This document shows, in pieces, positions 44,108 to 52,651 of a stretch of 64,000 nucleotides of DNA. The position numbers were made by a program, and so were the translations under genes. Source of the stretch: Streptomyces sp. CB09001 (GTDB lineage: Bacteria > Actinomycetota > Actinomycetes > Streptomycetales > Streptomycetaceae); contig NZ_CP026730.1 in assembly GCF_003369795.1 (NCBI RefSeq), forward strand, positions 3,410,001 to 3,474,000, given 5' to 3'. The notes beneath the pieces were generated by a model that was not told the origin of the DNA, did no database searches, and worked only from the letters and a program-made list of their open reading frames with translations. The first letter of the stretch is position 1, and every line of letters starts with the position of its first letter.

Positions 44108-44163
44108 GCAGCCCAGAGTAACGAGTAACGAGTCACAGATGGGCGACCCGGGGTTGCTTCTTA

Positions 44164-44215
44164 TTACCGACGGGTAGCATCATCGTAGCTACTAGTTGGT
44201 ACGTGTACGGATGCG
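44164..44215 (+). promoter_or_regulatory. Promoter region with multiple short palindromes before the acyl-CoA dehydrogenase gene
   Basis: TAGCAT (44175-44180) is a good -10 box. Around it lie TTACC-GAC-GGGTA (44164-44176), GTAGCTAC (44185-44192) and GTAC-GT-GTAC (44199-44208). Their AT-rich character and proximity to the start suggest a fatty-acid-responsive repressor site, but no specific family can be assigned. Confidence 0.45.
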
Positions 44216-44255
44216 AGGAGCGAGTGCCTCGCCGATCTCTCAAGGGAGCGTCGCC

Positions 44256-46082
44256 ATGGGGCACTACAAGCCGAATCTCCGGGACATCGAGTTCAACCTC
44301 TTCGAGGTGCTCGGCCGTGACAAGGTCTACGGCACGGGCCCGTTCGCGGAGATGGACACCGACACCGCCAAGAGCGTGCTCGAGGAGCTGACCCGCCTCT
44401 CCGAGAACGAGCTGGCCGAGTCCTTCGCCGACGCCGACCGCAACCCGCCGGTCTTCGACCCGGAGACCAGCACCGCGCCGGTCCCGGCCTCCTTCAAGAA
44501 GAGCTACCAGGCCTTCATGGACTCCGAGTACTGGCGGCTCGGCCTCCCCGAGGAGATCGGCGGCACCACCTCGCCGCGCTCCCTGATCTGGGCGTACGCG
44601 GAGCTGATCCTCGGCGCCAACCCGGCCGTGTGGATGTACTCCTCGGGCCCGGCGTTCGCCGGCATCCTCTTCGAGGAGGGCAACGAGGTCCAGAAGCACA
44701 TCGCCTCGATCGCGGTCGAGAAGCAGTGGGGCTCCACCATGGTCCTCACCGAGCCGGACGCCGGTTCGGACGTCGGCGCCGGCCGCACCAAGGCCGTGCA
44801 GCAGGAGGACGGCTCCTGGCACATCGAGGGCGTCAAGCGCTTCATCACGTCCGGCGAGCACGACATGTCGGAGAACATCCTCCACTACGTCCTCGCCCGC
44901 CCCGAGGGCGCCGGACCCGGCACCAAGGGCCTGTCCCTCTTCCTCGTCCCCAAGTACGAGTTCGACTTCGAGACCGGCGAACTGGGCGGGCGCAACGGCG
45001 TCTACGCCACCAACGTCGAGCACAAGATGGGCCTGAAGGCCTCCAACACCTGCGAGATGACCTTCGGCGACCGCCACCCCGCCAAGGGCTGGCTGATCGG
45101 CGACAAGCACGACGGCATCCGCCAGATGTTCCGCATCATCGAGTTCGCCCGCATGATGGTCGGCACGAAGGCGATCTCCACCCTCTCCACGGGCTACCTC
45201 AACGCCCTGGAGTACGCCAAGGAGCGCGTCCAGGGCCCGGACCTGGCCAACTTCATGGACAAGGCGGCCCCCAAGGTCACCATCACGCACCACCCGGACG
45301 TGCGCCGCTCCCTGATGACGCAGAAGGCCTACGCCGAGGGCATGCGCGCCCTCGTGATGTACACCGCCTCGGTCCAGGACGAGATCCAGGTCAAGGAGGC
45401 GAACGGCGAGGACGCCGCCACCGAGCACGCCCTCAACGACCTGCTCCTGCCGATCGTCAAGGGCTACGGCTCGGAGAAGGCCTACGAGCAGCTCGCGCAG
45501 TCCCTGCAGACCTTCGGCGGCTCCGGGTTCCTCCAGGAGTACCCGATCGAGCAGTACATCCGCGACGCCAAGATCGACACCCTGTACGAGGGCACCACGG
45601 CGATCCAGGGCCAGGACTTCTTCTTCCGGAAGATCGTCCGCAACCAGGGCGCCGCGCTGAACTCGCTCGCCGAGGACATCAAGAAGTTCCTGGCGCTCGC
45701 CACCGGCGGCGAGGAGCTGTCCGGCGCCCGCGAGCACCTGGCCAAGGCCGCCGTCGAGCTGGAGGCCATCGTCGGCCTGATGCTCACCGACCTCGCGGCC
45801 ACCGAGCAGGACGTCAAGAACATCTACAAGGTCGGGCTCAACACCACCCGCCTGCTGCAGGCCTCCGGCGACGTGATCGTCGGCTACCTGCTCCTCAAGG
45901 GCGCCGCCATCGCCGCCGAGAAGCTGCCGACCGCGTCCGCCAAGGACAAGGCCTTCTACACCGGCAAGATCGCCGCCGCGAAGTTCTTCGCCGCGAACGT
46001 CCTGCCCGGCCTCACCCTGGCCCGCAAGGTCGCCCAGGGCGTCGAGCTGGACCTGATGGAGCTGGACGAGGCGGCGTTCTAG
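44256..46082 (+). CDS. Acyl-CoA dehydrogenase with C-terminal extension
   Basis: A 608-aa flavoenzyme that introduces the alpha-beta double bond in acyl-CoA during beta-oxidation. The FAD/substrate region has [23 protein letters not shown] and [12 protein letters not shown]; the catalytic base is likely Glu445 in [14 protein letters not shown]. The C-terminal 120 residues are a helical extension (AcdA-type, AcylCoA_DH_C domain) seen in long-form bacterial enzymes close to very-long-chain types. The ATG at 44256 follows AAGGGAG. It is monocistronic with its own promoter and terminator (46122-46159). The chain-length range is not predictable by eye. Confidence 0.95.
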   Translation: MGHYKPNLRDIEFNLFEVLGRDKVYGTGPFAEMDTDTAKSVLEELTRLSENELAESFADADRNPPVFDPETSTAPVPASFKKSYQAFMDSEYWRLGLPEEIGGTTSPRSLIWAYAELILGANPAVWMYSSGPAFAGILFEEGNEVQKHIASIAVEKQWGSTMVLTEPDAGSDVGAGRTKAVQQEDGSWHIEGVKRFITSGEHDMSENILHYVLARPEGAGPGTKGLSLFLVPKYEFDFETGELGGRNGVYATNVEHKMGLKASNTCEMTFGDRHPAKGWLIGDKHDGIRQMFRIIEFARMMVGTKAISTLSTGYLNALEYAKERVQGPDLANFMDKAAPKVTITHHPDVRRSLMTQKAYAEGMRALVMYTASVQDEIQVKEANGEDAATEHALNDLLLPIVKGYGSEKAYEQLAQSLQTFGGSGFLQEYPIEQYIRDAKIDTLYEGTTAIQGQDFFFRKIVRNQGAALNSLAEDIKKFLALATGGEELSGAREHLAKAAVELEAIVGLMLTDLAATEQDVKNIYKVGLNTTRLLQASGDVIVGYLLLKGAAIAAEKLPTASAKDKAFYTGKIAAAKFFAANVLPGLTLARKVAQGVELDLMELDEAAF

Positions 46083-46121
46083 GACCGGCCCGGCCGCCCG
46101 AGTCCGTTCCGCACACCCCCA

Positions 46122-46159
46122 CGAGGGCCCGCTCCCGCCAGACGGGAGGCGGGCCCTCG
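46122..46159 (+). terminator. Terminator after the acyl-CoA dehydrogenase gene
   Basis: GAGGGCCCGC pairs with GCGGGCCCTC and inner TCCCG pairs with CGGGA, separated by a one-base bulge. It lies 40 bp beyond the stop codon and ends 21 bp before the aminopeptidase start. Confidence 0.8.
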
Positions 46160-46180
46160 CACGTCGTTAAGGTGAACCCC

Positions 46181-47479
46181 ATGAGCGCACCCTCCCGCTT
46201 CGACCGCGGCCACACCGACGACCTGATGACCTTCCTGTCGGCGAGCCCGACCCCGTACCACGCCGTGGCGTCCGCCGCCGCGCGGCTGGAGAAGGCCGGT
46301 TTCCGCCAGGTCGCGGAGACCGACGCCTGGGAGGCCACGAGCGGCGGCAAGTACGTGCTGCGCGGCGGCGCGATCGTCGCCTGGTACGTCCCGGAGGGCG
46401 CCGCGGCGCACACCCCCTTCCGCATCGTCGGCGCCCACACCGACTCCCCCAACCTGCGGGTCAAGCCCCGCCCGGACACCGGGTCGCACGGCTGGCGCCA
46501 GGTCGCCGTGGAGATCTACGGCGGCCCGCTGATGAACTCCTGGCTGGACCGCGACCTGGGCCTGGCCGGCCGCCTCTCGCTGCGCGACGGCTCCACCCGC
46601 CTGGTCAACGTCGACCGCCCGCTGCTCCGCGTCCCGCAGCTCGCCATCCACATGGACCGCAACGTCTCCACCGAGGGCCTCAAGCTGGACAAACAGCGCC
46701 ACCTCCAGCCCGTCTGGGGCCTGGGCGACACCGTGCGCGACGGCGACCTGATCGCCTTCATGGAGGACGAGGCGGGGCTCGCCCGCGGCGAGGTCACCGG
46801 CTGGGACCTGATGACGCACTCCGTGGAGCCCCCGGCGTACCTGGGCCGCGACCGGGAGCTGGTGGCGGGCCCGCGGATGGACAACCTGCTGTCCGTGCAC
46901 GCCGGGACGGCCGCCCTGGCCGCGGTCGCGGCCTCCGGCGCCGACCTCCCCTCCATCCCGGTGCTGGCCGCCTTCGACCACGAGGAGACCGGCTCCCAGT
47001 CGGACACGGGCGCGGACGGACCGCTGCTCGGCGGCGTGCTGGAGCGCTCCGTGTTCGCGCGCGGCGGCTCCTACGAGGACCGGGCGCGCGCCTTCGCCGG
47101 CACCGTCTGCCTGTCCTCCGACACCGGGCACGCCGTCCACCCCAACTACGCGGAACGGCACGACCCGACGCACCACCCACGGGTCAACGGCGGCCCCCTC
47201 CTCAAGGTCAACGTCAACAACCGGTACGCCACCGACGGTTCGGGCCGCGCCGTGTTCGCCGCCGCCTGCGAGAAGGCGGACATCCCCTTCCAGACCTTCG
47301 TCTCCAACAACTCCATGCCGTGCGGCACCACCATCGGCCCCATCACCGCCGCCCGGCACGGCATCAGCACCGTCGACATCGGCGTGGCCATCCTGTCGAT
47401 GCACAGCGCCCGGGAGTTGTGCGGCGCCGACGACCCGCACCTGCTGGCGAACGCGCTGATGGCCTTCCTCCGGCGTTGA
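46181..47479 (+). CDS. M18-family aminopeptidase
   Basis: A 432-aa co-catalytic metal aminopeptidase acting on acidic N-terminal residues of peptides. Family landmarks: SPTPYHAV, VGAHTDSPNLRVKP (metal His and Asp), DHEETGSQSDTGA (Glu/Glu), SSDTGHAVHPNYAERHDP and the final DIGVAILSMHSARE (His). The length is normal for the cytoplasmic tetrahedral enzymes. The ATG at 46181 has a weak ribosome-binding site (AAGGTG). It is separated from the acyl-CoA dehydrogenase gene by a terminator and thus independently transcribed. Confidence 0.94.
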   Translation: MSAPSRFDRGHTDDLMTFLSASPTPYHAVASAAARLEKAGFRQVAETDAWEATSGGKYVLRGGAIVAWYVPEGAAAHTPFRIVGAHTDSPNLRVKPRPDTGSHGWRQVAVEIYGGPLMNSWLDRDLGLAGRLSLRDGSTRLVNVDRPLLRVPQLAIHMDRNVSTEGLKLDKQRHLQPVWGLGDTVRDGDLIAFMEDEAGLARGEVTGWDLMTHSVEPPAYLGRDRELVAGPRMDNLLSVHAGTAALAAVAASGADLPSIPVLAAFDHEETGSQSDTGADGPLLGGVLERSVFARGGSYEDRARAFAGTVCLSSDTGHAVHPNYAERHDPTHHPRVNGGPLLKVNVNNRYATDGSGRAVFAAACEKADIPFQTFVSNNSMPCGTTIGPITAARHGISTVDIGVAILSMHSARELCGADDPHLLANALMAFLRR

Positions 47480-47489
47480 CCTGCCCCTC

Positions 47490-47710
47490 GGGCCGAAGCC
47501 CGGGCATTCCGGCCTTCTCGACCTGTTGCCGTGCCCCTACGCGGCACGGCATCGGTCGGGAATCCGTGGCTTCCTGTTTCTTCGCGCGGTGCCGGGACCG
47601 CTCCCGGTCCCACCGGCGCTCCGCAGGCTGGTGCCGCCAGTCCGGCGGCCTGTTGGACGCTGACCGCGGCGTTGTGGTCCCGGTCGTGGACGGTGCCGGC
47701 CAGTCCCTCC
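47490..47710 (-). pseudogene. TnpB-like (IS200/IS605 OrfB) transposase C-terminal remnant
   Basis: The minus-strand translation reads AGTVHDRDHNAAVSVQQAAGL, then ACGAPVGPGAV and EETGSHGFPTDAVPRRGTATGREGR, which closely resembles the C-terminus of actinobacterial TnpB/OrfB proteins, including the catalytic Asp of HDRDHNAA. The zinc-ribbon cysteines and the rest of the protein are missing, and no stop codon or element end is evident. It is a decayed fragment in the gap after the aminopeptidase gene. The adjoining 47711-47926 stretch contains no gene that I can support. Confidence 0.6.
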
Positions 47711-47926
47711 TGACCCGCCCGGCTCCGCCGGAACGCCACTGCGGCGCTCCGTGCCGCAATCCCGGGATGCCACTGCGCTGGGACCGCAAGATGCAGCAGC
47801 GAACCTTGGTAGCGGGGACGACACAACACCGCCCCACGGCATGAGGGTTGGAGCCGGGGGTACCCGCACGGAACCGGATCGACCGGATTCCCGGAACCGA
47901 CCGGATCTGACAGGGAGGCAACACTC

Positions 47927-48175
47927 ATGGGCCTCGGCGGGTGCATCATCCTCATCGCCGTGGGAGCCATCCTCACGTTCGCGACCGACTGGGACATGCA
48001 GGGCGTCAACCTCGACCTGGTCGGTGTGATCTTCATGGTCGTCGGCCTGATCGGTGTCGCGACGTTCAGCAGCATCGCCCGGCGCCGCCGCGTCGTGATG
48101 CCGCCGTCGACCCCGGTCGTCGAGGACCGGCCCCACCACACGCAGGACGGCTACCACAACGGCTACGGTGCCTGA
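47927..48175 (+). CDS. DUF6458-type small membrane protein
   Basis: An 82-aa protein with two transmembrane helices (GGCIILIAVGAILTFATDW and LVGVIFMVVGLIGVATF) joined by a short loop, and a basic, Pro/His-rich cytoplasmic tail. This matches the small actinobacterial DUF6458 family of unknown function. The ATG at 47927 has GGGAGG 10 bases upstream, preceded by repeated ACCGGATC/ACCGGATT elements. The gene stands alone, after the TnpB remnant. Confidence 0.8.
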   Translation: MGLGGCIILIAVGAILTFATDWDMQGVNLDLVGVIFMVVGLIGVATFSSIARRRRVVMPPSTPVVEDRPHHTQDGYHNGYGA

Positions 48176-48234
48176 CAGCGCCGGAGAGTCCACCGGCGCC
48201 GCCCCCGGCTTCGCCCCGCCTCCTCGCGGGTCCG

Positions 48235-48639
48235 TCAGACGGCGCCCGGGGTCAGCGCGTGTCCGCTGGTCTCGTCCACATGCCCCGGCACCTCGTCGTG
48301 CCGGTCGCCGACGGTGAGGGTCCCGGTCGGTTCGAACAGCAGGATGGCCGTGGGAACGGGCGCGTACGGCTTGTGTTCCGTGCCGCGCGGGACGGTGAAG
48401 ACGGAGCCCTTCGGCAGGACGACGACGCGCTCGCCGGCGGGCTCGCGCAGGCCGATGTGCAGTTCGCCGTCGAGGACGAGGAAGAACTCGTCGGTGTGGT
48501 CGTGCACGTGCCAGAGGTGCTCGCCCTCGACCTTCGCGACACGGACGTCGTAGTCGTTCACGGCGGTGACGATACGAGGACTCCACTGCTCGGCGAAGGA
48601 GGCGAGGGCGGAGGCCAAGGAGATCGGTTCCTGAGTCAT
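48235..48639 (-). CDS. Small cupin-domain protein
   Basis: A 134-aa single-domain cupin with the metal-binding set in HLWHVHDHTDEFFLVLDGEL (His, His, Glu) and a final His in EHKPYAPV. It probably binds a metal ion and acts as a small enzyme or sensor in the cytoplasm. The ATG at 48639 follows GGTGCC. The gene is divergent from a GlxA-type regulator with 51 bp between, so it is a likely direct target of that regulator. Confidence 0.88.
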   Translation of the reverse strand: MTQEPISLASALASFAEQWSPRIVTAVNDYDVRVAKVEGEHLWHVHDHTDEFFLVLDGELHIGLREPAGERVVVLPKGSVFTVPRGTEHKPYAPVPTAILLFEPTGTLTVGDRHDEVPGHVDETSGHALTPGAV

Positions 48640-48690
48640 GGCACCATCGTCCGGGGTGACGGGGGCGCGGACGAGTGCTAGGAATCGCAT

Positions 48691-49695
48691 ATGTCGCAAG
48701 GATCCTCTCAGCCCTCGCGCCCTCATCGTGTCGCGGTGATCGTCGACGAGGGCACGAACCCGTTCGAGGTCGGCTGCGCCACCGAGCTGTTCGGGCTGCC
48801 GCGGCCCGAGCTGGGGCTGCCGGGACCGCTGTACGAGGTGACGTTGTGTGCTCCGAATCCCGGGATCCGCATGAATCACGGGTTCTTCACGCTCACCGAC
48901 GTGCCGGGGCTGGACGCCGTGGACGACGCGGACACGCTCGTCGTGCCCGGCCGGCCGGACAACGTGGTACCACGCGTCCCCGCCGTGCTCGAGGCGATCC
49001 GGCGCACACACGCCCGCGGCGCCCGTGTGGTGAGCCTGTGCACCGGCAGCTTCGCACTCGCCGAGGCCGGTCTCCTGGACGGGCGGCGGGCCGCGACCCA
49101 CTGGCTGTGGGCGGAATCCTTCCGCCGGCTGCACCCCCGTGTGCTGCTCGAACCGGACGTGCTGTTCGTGGACGACGGCGACGTTCTCACCGCCGCGGGG
49201 AGCGCGGCGGCACTGGACCTCGGGCTACACCTCTGGCGCCGGGACCACGGCGCCGAGATCGCGAACGCGGTGTCCCGGCGTCTGGTGTTCGCCGCCCACC
49301 GGGACGGCGGTCAGCGGCAGTTCGTGGAGCGGCCGGTGCCGGACGTGCCGGACGAGTCACTCGCACCCCTGCTGGCGTGGGCGCAGGAGCGTCTGAGTGA
49401 GCCGCTGACGGTGACCGACCTGGCGGCGCGCGCGGCGGTGTCCCCGGCCACGCTGCACCGGCGGTTCCGGGCGCAGCTCGGGACGACGCCCCTCGCCTGG
49501 CTGACCGCCGAGCGCGTGACCCTCGCGCGGCGGCTGATCGAGCGCGGGGAGGAGCGGCTGGACGCGGTGGCGGCCCGCAGCGGACTGGGGACCGCCGCGA
49601 ACCTCAGGGCACGGCTGCGACGCGAGACGGGACTCAGCCCGTCGGCCTACCGGCGGCGTTTCGGGACGGGTGCGGGGGAACCGGTCAGAGCATGA
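48691..49695 (+). CDS. GlxA-type transcriptional regulator (DJ-1/PfpI plus AraC HTH)
   Basis: A 334-aa protein. The N-terminal DJ-1/PfpI-like sensor domain (about 10-190; VAVIVDEGTNPFEVGCATELFGLP, DTLVVPGRPD, the nucleophile-elbow cysteine in VSLCTGSFALAEAG) is followed by an AraC-family double HTH (about 225-325; TVTDLAARAAVSPATLHRRFRAQLGTTPLAWL). It resembles GlxA/ArgR-like regulators. The ATG at 48691 directly follows CGCAT; its stop overlaps the next gene's ATG by 4 bp. It is divergent from a cupin gene, the probable regulated partner. Confidence 0.93.
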   Translation: MSQGSSQPSRPHRVAVIVDEGTNPFEVGCATELFGLPRPELGLPGPLYEVTLCAPNPGIRMNHGFFTLTDVPGLDAVDDADTLVVPGRPDNVVPRVPAVLEAIRRTHARGARVVSLCTGSFALAEAGLLDGRRAATHWLWAESFRRLHPRVLLEPDVLFVDDGDVLTAAGSAAALDLGLHLWRRDHGAEIANAVSRRLVFAAHRDGGQRQFVERPVPDVPDESLAPLLAWAQERLSEPLTVTDLAARAAVSPATLHRRFRAQLGTTPLAWLTAERVTLARRLIERGEERLDAVAARSGLGTAANLRARLRRETGLSPSAYRRRFGTGAGEPVRA

Positions 49696-50186
49696 GATTC
49701 CTCGTGTATGACCGGCTCCTCGGCATCGGTGACGACTACTGGATCGAGGACGACAGGGGCAACAAGGTCTTCCTCGTCGACGGCAAGGCGATGCGGCTGC
49801 GGGACACCTGGGAGCTGAAGGACACCCAGGGGCACGTGCTCATCGACATCCACCAGAAGATGTTCGCCCTGCGCGACACGATGGTGATCGAACGGGCCGG
49901 CGAGCCCCTGGCCCGCATCAGGCGCAAACGCCTGTCCCTGCTCCGCAACCACTACCGGGTCACCTTGGCCGACGGCACCGAACTGGACGTCAGCGGCAAG
50001 ATCCTCGACCGGGAGTTCGCCATCGAGTACGACGGCGAACTGCTGGCCGTCGCCTCCCGGCGGTGGCTCACCCTCCGGGACACCTACGGCGTGGACGTCG
50101 TACGGGACGACGCGGACCCGGCGCTGCTGATCGCGCTGACGGTGTGCGTGATCCACCTGGCGGAGAAGGAGCGGGAGGAGGACTGA
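49692..50186 (+). CDS. LURP-one-related family protein
   Basis: A 164-aa protein of the LURP-one-like/scramblase-fold family (beta barrel around a hydrophobic helix). Features seen are repeated RDTW/RDTM-type turns (MRLRDTWELKDTQGHVLIDIHQKMFALRDTMVIERAGEP) and a C-terminal hydrophobic helix (DPALLIALTVCVIHLAEK). The function of bacterial members is unknown. The ATG overlaps the GlxA-type regulator's stop (ATGA), implying translational coupling. Confidence 0.85.
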   Translation: MRFLVYDRLLGIGDDYWIEDDRGNKVFLVDGKAMRLRDTWELKDTQGHVLIDIHQKMFALRDTMVIERAGEPLARIRRKRLSLLRNHYRVTLADGTELDVSGKILDREFAIEYDGELLAVASRRWLTLRDTYGVDVVRDDADPALLIALTVCVIHLAEKEREED

Positions 50187-50208
50187 GGAGCGGCGGACCG
50201 GCGGCTCC

Positions 50209-50673
50209 TCACGCCGTGCGGCGGACCGCGCGGCCGAGGAGCAGCGGCACGGCCAGGTGGTGCACGGGTGCCGCCAGGGCCCACAGCACCCGCCCGGCCC
50301 GGCGCTCGTAGAAGGCGTACGTCGCCCAGAGCAGCCGTGCGTCGTCGACGGTCACGACGTTGCGCACGGTCAGCGACGGCGCGCGGGCCTCCAGGGCGAT
50401 CCTGCCCGGCCCGGTCTCCAGTACGCGCCAGCCCACCACGTGCCGTCGCGAGGTGCGCGGCCCCAGCCGCAGCCCCAGCACGCCCGCCCACCCCGTCCGG
50501 ATCAGCTCACGCAGTATCACCGGGACGTCCTCGAAGCTGGCGCGCACCCATTCCTCGGGCGCCAGCGGGGGAAGTCCCGCGGTCGGAAGCTCGAAGGCCG
50601 TCGCGAAAGGGGCGCCGAGGGGGTCCACCCGCACCCGGCGAATGGCGGAGGTACCGGTACGCGTCCGTGTCAT
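50209..50673 (-). CDS. DUF2867-family protein
   Basis: A 154-aa protein resembling DUF2867: the N-terminus MTRTRTGTSAIRRVRVDPLGAPFATAFELP, then VVGWRVLETGPGRIALEARAPSLTV and a C-terminal hydrophobic segment (VLWALAAPVHHLAVPLLLGRAVRR). Family function is unknown; some members sit beside short-chain dehydrogenases. The ATG at 50673 is chosen; it directly precedes an AT-rich -10-like stretch (ACATACTG on the plus strand), so the transcript may be short-leadered. It is convergent with the LURP-like gene. Confidence 0.75.
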   Translation of the reverse strand: MTRTRTGTSAIRRVRVDPLGAPFATAFELPTAGLPPLAPEEWVRASFEDVPVILRELIRTGWAGVLGLRLGPRTSRRHVVGWRVLETGPGRIALEARAPSLTVRNVVTVDDARLLWATYAFYERRAGRVLWALAAPVHHLAVPLLLGRAVRRTA

Positions 50674-50739
50674 ACCGACATACTGGGCACCGTGACGCCA
50701 CGTCAAACACGTGGTGTCACGGCTTCGCACGCTCCGCGC

Positions 50740-51534
50740 TCAGTCGCGCGGCGGCTCCAGACCCAGCACCCGGTCCTTCAGGGCCGGGAACTGCTCCCGG
50801 GTCCGCGCCACCCGCTCCGGGTCGAACTCCACCGCGAGGACCTCCTCGTCCGCACCGGCCTCCGCGAGCACCTCGCCCCAGGGATCCACCACGATCGAGT
50901 GACCGGCCTGGGGAACCCCGGCGTGCGTCCCGGCCGTTCCGCAGGCGAGGACGAACGCCTGGTTCTCCACGGCCCGCGCCTGGGCCAGGAGCGTCCAGTG
51001 CGGCCGACGGCGCTCCGGCCAGCCCGCCGGGACGACGAAGATCTCGGCACCGGCGTCGACGAGGGAGCGGAAGAGTTCGGGGAAGCGCAGGTCGTAGCAG
51101 GTCGCCACGCCGAGCGTGGTGTCCGGCAGCCGGACCGTCACCGGCTCCCGCCCCGCGCCCATCAGCACGGCCTCGCCCTTGTCGAAGCCGAAGCGGTGGA
51201 TCTTGCGGTAGGAGGCGGCCGGCTCGCCGGAGGGGGAGAAGACCAGAGAGGTGTTGTAGAGCCGCCCGTCCGGGCCGCGTTCGGGGACCGACCCGGCGTG
51301 CAGCCACACACCGGCGTCGCTCGCCGCCTTCGCCATCGCCTCGTGCGTCGGTCCCCGCAGCGGCTCGGCCGCCGCGTCGAACTCCTCGAAGGCGAACGCG
51401 CCCGTGGTCCACAGCTCCGGCAGCACGACGAGGTCGGCGCCCGCCTGCTCCCTTACCAGAGCCGCCGCCCGCGCGCGACGCGCTTCGACCGATTCGTCCT
51501 CGTTCACGGCGATTTGAATCAAAGAGGCGCGCAC
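50740..51534 (-). CDS. Carbon-nitrogen hydrolase (nitrilase superfamily, omega-amidase-like)
   Basis: A 264-aa alpha-beta-beta-alpha fold hydrolase with catalytic triad Glu40 (VVLPELW), Lys111 (YRKIHRFGFDKGE) and Cys146 (ATCYDLRFPEL). The sequence fits the omega-amidase/YafV-like branch that hydrolyses omega-amides such as alpha-ketoglutaramate in the cytoplasm. The start is GTG 51534, following AGGACGGTGGTAGT; upstream in-frame codons contain no good start or ribosome-binding site. It is divergent from the mycothiol-isomerase-like gene with a 180-bp shared promoter region. Confidence 0.9.
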   Translation of the reverse strand: MRASLIQIAVNEDESVEARRARAAALVREQAGADLVVLPELWTTGAFAFEEFDAAAEPLRGPTHEAMAKAASDAGVWLHAGSVPERGPDGRLYNTSLVFSPSGEPAASYRKIHRFGFDKGEAVLMGAGREPVTVRLPDTTLGVATCYDLRFPELFRSLVDAGAEIFVVPAGWPERRRPHWTLLAQARAVENQAFVLACGTAGTHAGVPQAGHSIVVDPWGEVLAEAGADEEVLAVEFDPERVARTREQFPALKDRVLGLEPPRD

Positions 51535-51715
51535 ACTACCACCGTCCTGGCATTCGAGCCGTCCACACGGGCCTACGATCGTCACACGAAAGCACTGCCG
51601 GGGTGCCGCACAGCAGCGTAACTTAGCCTCCCAAGACGCCCGCCGACTGCCGCCGCCGCCACTGGCACCGCTGCCGCCAACCGCCCGTGTACCGACCGCC
51701 GAGGGGTCCCGTTCC

Positions 51716-52540
51716 GTGAGTCTGCATCCCACCCTCCAGCCCTACGCCGACGCCTGGACTCACTCCATCGAGGCGATATCCGAGCTGGTCCAGCCGCTTG
51801 TGGAGGCAGAGTGGAACCGCCGGACCCCCTGCCCGGCCTGGTCGGTGCGCGACATCGTCTCGCACGTGCTGGGCCTGGACTCCGAGATGCTCGGCGACCC
51901 CCGCCCCATCCACACCCTCCCGCGCGACCTCTACCACGTCACCAACGACCACCAGCGCTACATGGAGATGCAGGTCGACGTCCGCCGCCACCACACGGCG
52001 CCGGAGATGACGTCCGAGCTGGAATACATGATCATCCGGCGCAACCGTCAGCTGCGGAACGAGTCGCGGGACCCCGGCACGAAGGTGCGCGGCCCGCTGG
52101 GCACCGAGCTGACCCTGGAGGAGGCGATGCGCCGGCACGCCTTCGACGTGTGGGCGCACGAGCAGGACCTGCGCACCACCCTCGGCCGCCCCGGCAACCT
52201 CGACTCCCCCGGCGCGCACGTCGCGCGGGACGTGCTGCTCGGCGAGCTGCCCGCCGTCGTCGCCGAGCGGGCGGACGCGCCGCGCAGCTCGGCCGTCGCC
52301 TTCGACGTGCACGGTCCGGTCGAGTTCCTGCGCACCATCCGCGTCGACATCCAGGGCCGCGGCACCCTCGAATCGTCTCCGGCCCTCGGCCCGGCCGCCA
52401 CCCTCACCCTCGACTGGGAGACGTACGTCCGCCTGGCCTGCGGCCGGGTGACCCCGGAGGCGGCGGCGGACCGCATCAAGGCAGAGGGCGACCCGGACCT
52501 GACGGCGGCGATCCTGCGGAACTTCACGGTGACGCAGTAA
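51716..52540 (+). CDS. Maleylpyruvate isomerase / mycothiol-dependent DinB-like protein
   Basis: A 274-aa DinB-fold protein. The helical bundle shows the metal-binding set SHVLGLD, RRHAFDVWAHEQDL and, between, TLEEAMRRH; a sterol-carrier-like C-terminal segment follows. Actinobacterial members of this family use mycothiol as cofactor in isomerisation or detoxification. The start is GTG 51716 with TCC at the 3' side of a weak ribosome-binding site; the upstream region has a TAGCCT -10-like box at 51625. It ends before an intergenic repeat element, convergent with the MFS gene. Confidence 0.85.
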   Translation: MSLHPTLQPYADAWTHSIEAISELVQPLVEAEWNRRTPCPAWSVRDIVSHVLGLDSEMLGDPRPIHTLPRDLYHVTNDHQRYMEMQVDVRRHHTAPEMTSELEYMIIRRNRQLRNESRDPGTKVRGPLGTELTLEEAMRRHAFDVWAHEQDLRTTLGRPGNLDSPGAHVARDVLLGELPAVVAERADAPRSSAVAFDVHGPVEFLRTIRVDIQGRGTLESSPALGPAATLTLDWETYVRLACGRVTPEAAADRIKAEGDPDLTAAILRNFTVTQ

Positions 52541-52551
52541 GCGCCGGGGAG

Positions 52552-52640
52552 TATCTCCAGCCCGTCCGGCGTTTGAGGACGAGGCCGTTCAGGCCGAAGC
52601 GGAGGTCTGGGGGCGGCAGCCCCCAGCCCGGCCGGCACCC
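52552..52640. repeat. Streptomyces-type intergenic repeat element with terminator hairpin
   Basis: The stretch reads CCAGCCCGTCCGGCGTTTGA then GGACGAGGCCGTTCAGG and an 8-bp stem CTGGGGGC/GCCCCCAG (52607-52626). This exact type of element, containing GTCCGGCGTTTGAGGACGAG, is scattered in many copies between convergent genes in Streptomyces genomes. Here it lies between the isomerase and MFS genes and probably also terminates both. Confidence 0.75.
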
Positions 52641-52651
52641 GCGCCGGCCGC

